Shown here: positions 50,505-51,410 of the stretch, piece by piece
Layout of the letters: the number at the start of each line of letters is the position of its first letter
How positions within the stretch are numbered: the first letter of the stretch is position 1
Assembly: GCA_009911185.1 (NCBI GenBank)
Contig: QXWW01000032.1
Coordinates: forward strand, 1-51,410
Reading direction: 5' to 3'
Length of the DNA: 51,410 nucleotides
DNA from: Lachnospiraceae bacterium
GTDB taxonomy: Bacteria; Bacillota; Clostridia; Lachnospirales; Lachnospiraceae
Position numbers and translations under genes: made by a program
Notes under the pieces: model-generated
Seen by the model: the letters and a program-made list of their open reading frames with translations, nothing else
Told to the model about the DNA's origin: nothing
Databases searched by the model: none

Positions 50505-51287
50505 ATGTCATTTTTTGGAGTAAATGATGCAAGTACGGTGAGTACATTATTTTCCAGTTTGAATTCGAATTCTAAGGGAGGTTCTGTTAGCGGAACGAAT
50601 TTTCTGGCAGATTACGCAAGTATCCGTAGCGGCAGCTATTTTAAGCTGTTGAAGACCTATTACGGTTCGGACAGCGCTTCCAGTTCGAGAGTTTCCAAGT
50701 TAGCGGAGAAGAATAATGCTAAGACCTCAACTTCTGTATCCAAGGACGCTACCAAGAAGCTGACGCGGATTGAGAATAGTGCAGAGGCCTTGAAGGAATC
50801 GGCAGATTCATTGCTGGCGAAGGGAAGCAAGAGCGTATTTAACAAGGTGGAAGTAAAACAGCAGGATGGAACCGTTAAGAACGATTATGACAGAGAAGCG
50901 ATCTACGATAAGGTGAATGATTTTGTTAAGGATTACAACCGTGTAATAGATAATACGGAGGACACTAATACAAAATCTATTCAGAGGAATGTAGATCAGA
51001 TGGTCGATCTGACAGACAGCAAAGAGAAAGCGTTGGACGAGATTGGAATCAGAATCAATACGGACGATACATTAAGTATTGATAAGGATACTTTTATGAA
51101 AGCAGATATGGAGAAAGTAAAGAGGTTATTCAGCGGATCTGGTTCTTATGGATACTCTGTTTCTGCGAAAGCTTCTATGATAGACTATCAGGCGCATAAT
51201 GAAGTAAGTAAGGCAAACACTTACGGCAGAAGTGGTTCTTATAGTTCTAACTATAGTTATGGAAGCAATTACAGCAGTTATATCTGA
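50505..51287 (+). CDS. FliD-like protein (flagellar cap C-terminal-like)
   Basis: This 260-residue protein starts behind AAAGGAG at eight bases. Residues about 145-230 (YDKVNDFVKDYNRVIDNTED, then LDEIGIRINTDDTLSIDKDT) match the C-terminal helical part of the flagellar hook-associated cap FliD. The N-terminal 80 residues are Ser/Asn-rich without a signal peptide. The last 30 residues are Ser/Tyr/Gly-rich. FliD itself is longer (about 450 residues or more), so this is a short relative or a domain recruited to another surface filament. No other flagellar gene is near. A terminator and then a group II intron follow. Confidence 0.7.
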   Translation: MSFFGVNDASTVSTLFSSLNSNSKGGSVSGTNFLADYASIRSGSYFKLLKTYYGSDSASSSRVSKLAEKNNAKTSTSVSKDATKKLTRIENSAEALKESADSLLAKGSKSVFNKVEVKQQDGTVKNDYDREAIYDKVNDFVKDYNRVIDNTEDTNTKSIQRNVDQMVDLTDSKEKALDEIGIRINTDDTLSIDKDTFMKADMEKVKRLFSGSGSYGYSVSAKASMIDYQAHNEVSKANTYGRSGSYSSNYSYGSNYSSYI

Positions 51288-51298
51288 TAATATGCTTT

Positions 51299-51334
51299 AT
51301 AAATACCTCGTAACTTGTTACGGGGTATTTTGTT
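51299..51334 (+). terminator. Intrinsic terminator after the FliD-like gene
   Basis: AAATACCTCGTAAC and GTTACGGGGTATTT form a 13-14 bp stem followed by TTGTT. The group II intron begins directly on its tail. Confidence 0.8.
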
Positions 51335-51410
51335 GTGCGCCCGGCGGGCGCACGTTCTAACGGGTGAAAGTCCCGAATCCACCCGGCAGTGGGAAGGATA
51401 TAGCTGAACA
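51335..51410 (+). mobile_element. Group II intron, 5' end (partial)
   Basis: The sequence begins GTGCG, the hallmark first bases of group II introns. The next bases form a GTGCGCCC-GGC-GGGCGCAC hairpin, and TAACGGGTGAAAGTCCCG matches domain I of bacterial introns. The intron runs off the window, so its reverse transcriptase and class are unseen. Insertion right behind a terminator hairpin is the habit of class C introns. Confidence 0.75.

Overview
The window looks like chromosomal DNA of a strictly anaerobic, low-to-mid GC Firmicute, most likely a member of the Lachnospiraceae (Clostridia). This is inferred from the mix of genes: a one-chain PurL of about 1,280 residues, an oxygen-sensitive NrdD/NrdG ribonucleotide reductase, secreted Big_2 and fibronectin-III proteins with clostridial signal peptides, an RsgI-like anti-sigma factor, a UPF0210/ACT pair and AGGAGG-type ribosome sites. 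No species is claimed.

Layout. Bases 1-400 are the tail of an rRNA operon: the 3' end of 23S, then tRNA-Trp and a terminator, with no 5S. A secreted Big_2 protein, an SLC13/NhaD-type carrier and a cytidylate-kinase-like protein follow. Next come a small conserved protein and a LysR regulator on the minus strand, then purL and a Cof-type HAD phosphatase. A fibronectin-III protein, tRNA-Val and tRNA-Met, and a His-rich exported protein lie before an ECF sigma/RsgI-like anti-sigma pair. A PAS-GGDEF-EAL protein is followed by a sulfite/nitrite reductase divergent from a LysR gene that heads an HAD/SDR cluster. A heterodimeric ABC exporter and a minus-strand coiled-coil gene made of 42-bp tandem repeats come next, then nrdDG behind probable NrdR boxes, and a chemoreceptor. 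A TrmB-type regulator with a palindromic operator precedes lysA. After tRNA-Leu (minus) the rest is mostly housekeeping: ridA, a prolidase-type aminopeptidase, polA, a coaE gene fused in frame to an FtsA-like ATPase, a WalJ-like hydrolase, ACT and UPF0210 proteins, a single-pass membrane protein, hisHF, ung, and an orphan FliD-like gene. The window ends inside the 5' end of a group II intron sitting just behind a terminator.

The least explained signal is a family of six dispersed palindromes (near 2090, 10290, 13170, 14245, 17780 and 32755). They share a core beginning TATAGGAAAGAC, usually with the mirror arm GTCTTTCCTATA, and several carry a related right-hand tail. Most start directly on the T-tract of an intrinsic terminator, the same sort of site the group II intron at the right edge occupies. 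Other points of note are the CoaE-FtsA fusion, the His-rich protein beside the sigma/anti-sigma pair, the 42-bp repeat gene and a long MITE-like palindrome at 26812-26926.

All calls come from reading the sequence; no database search was run. Translation starts were set by ribosome-binding-site spacing and often differ from the longest possible frame, including several GTG and TTG starts.
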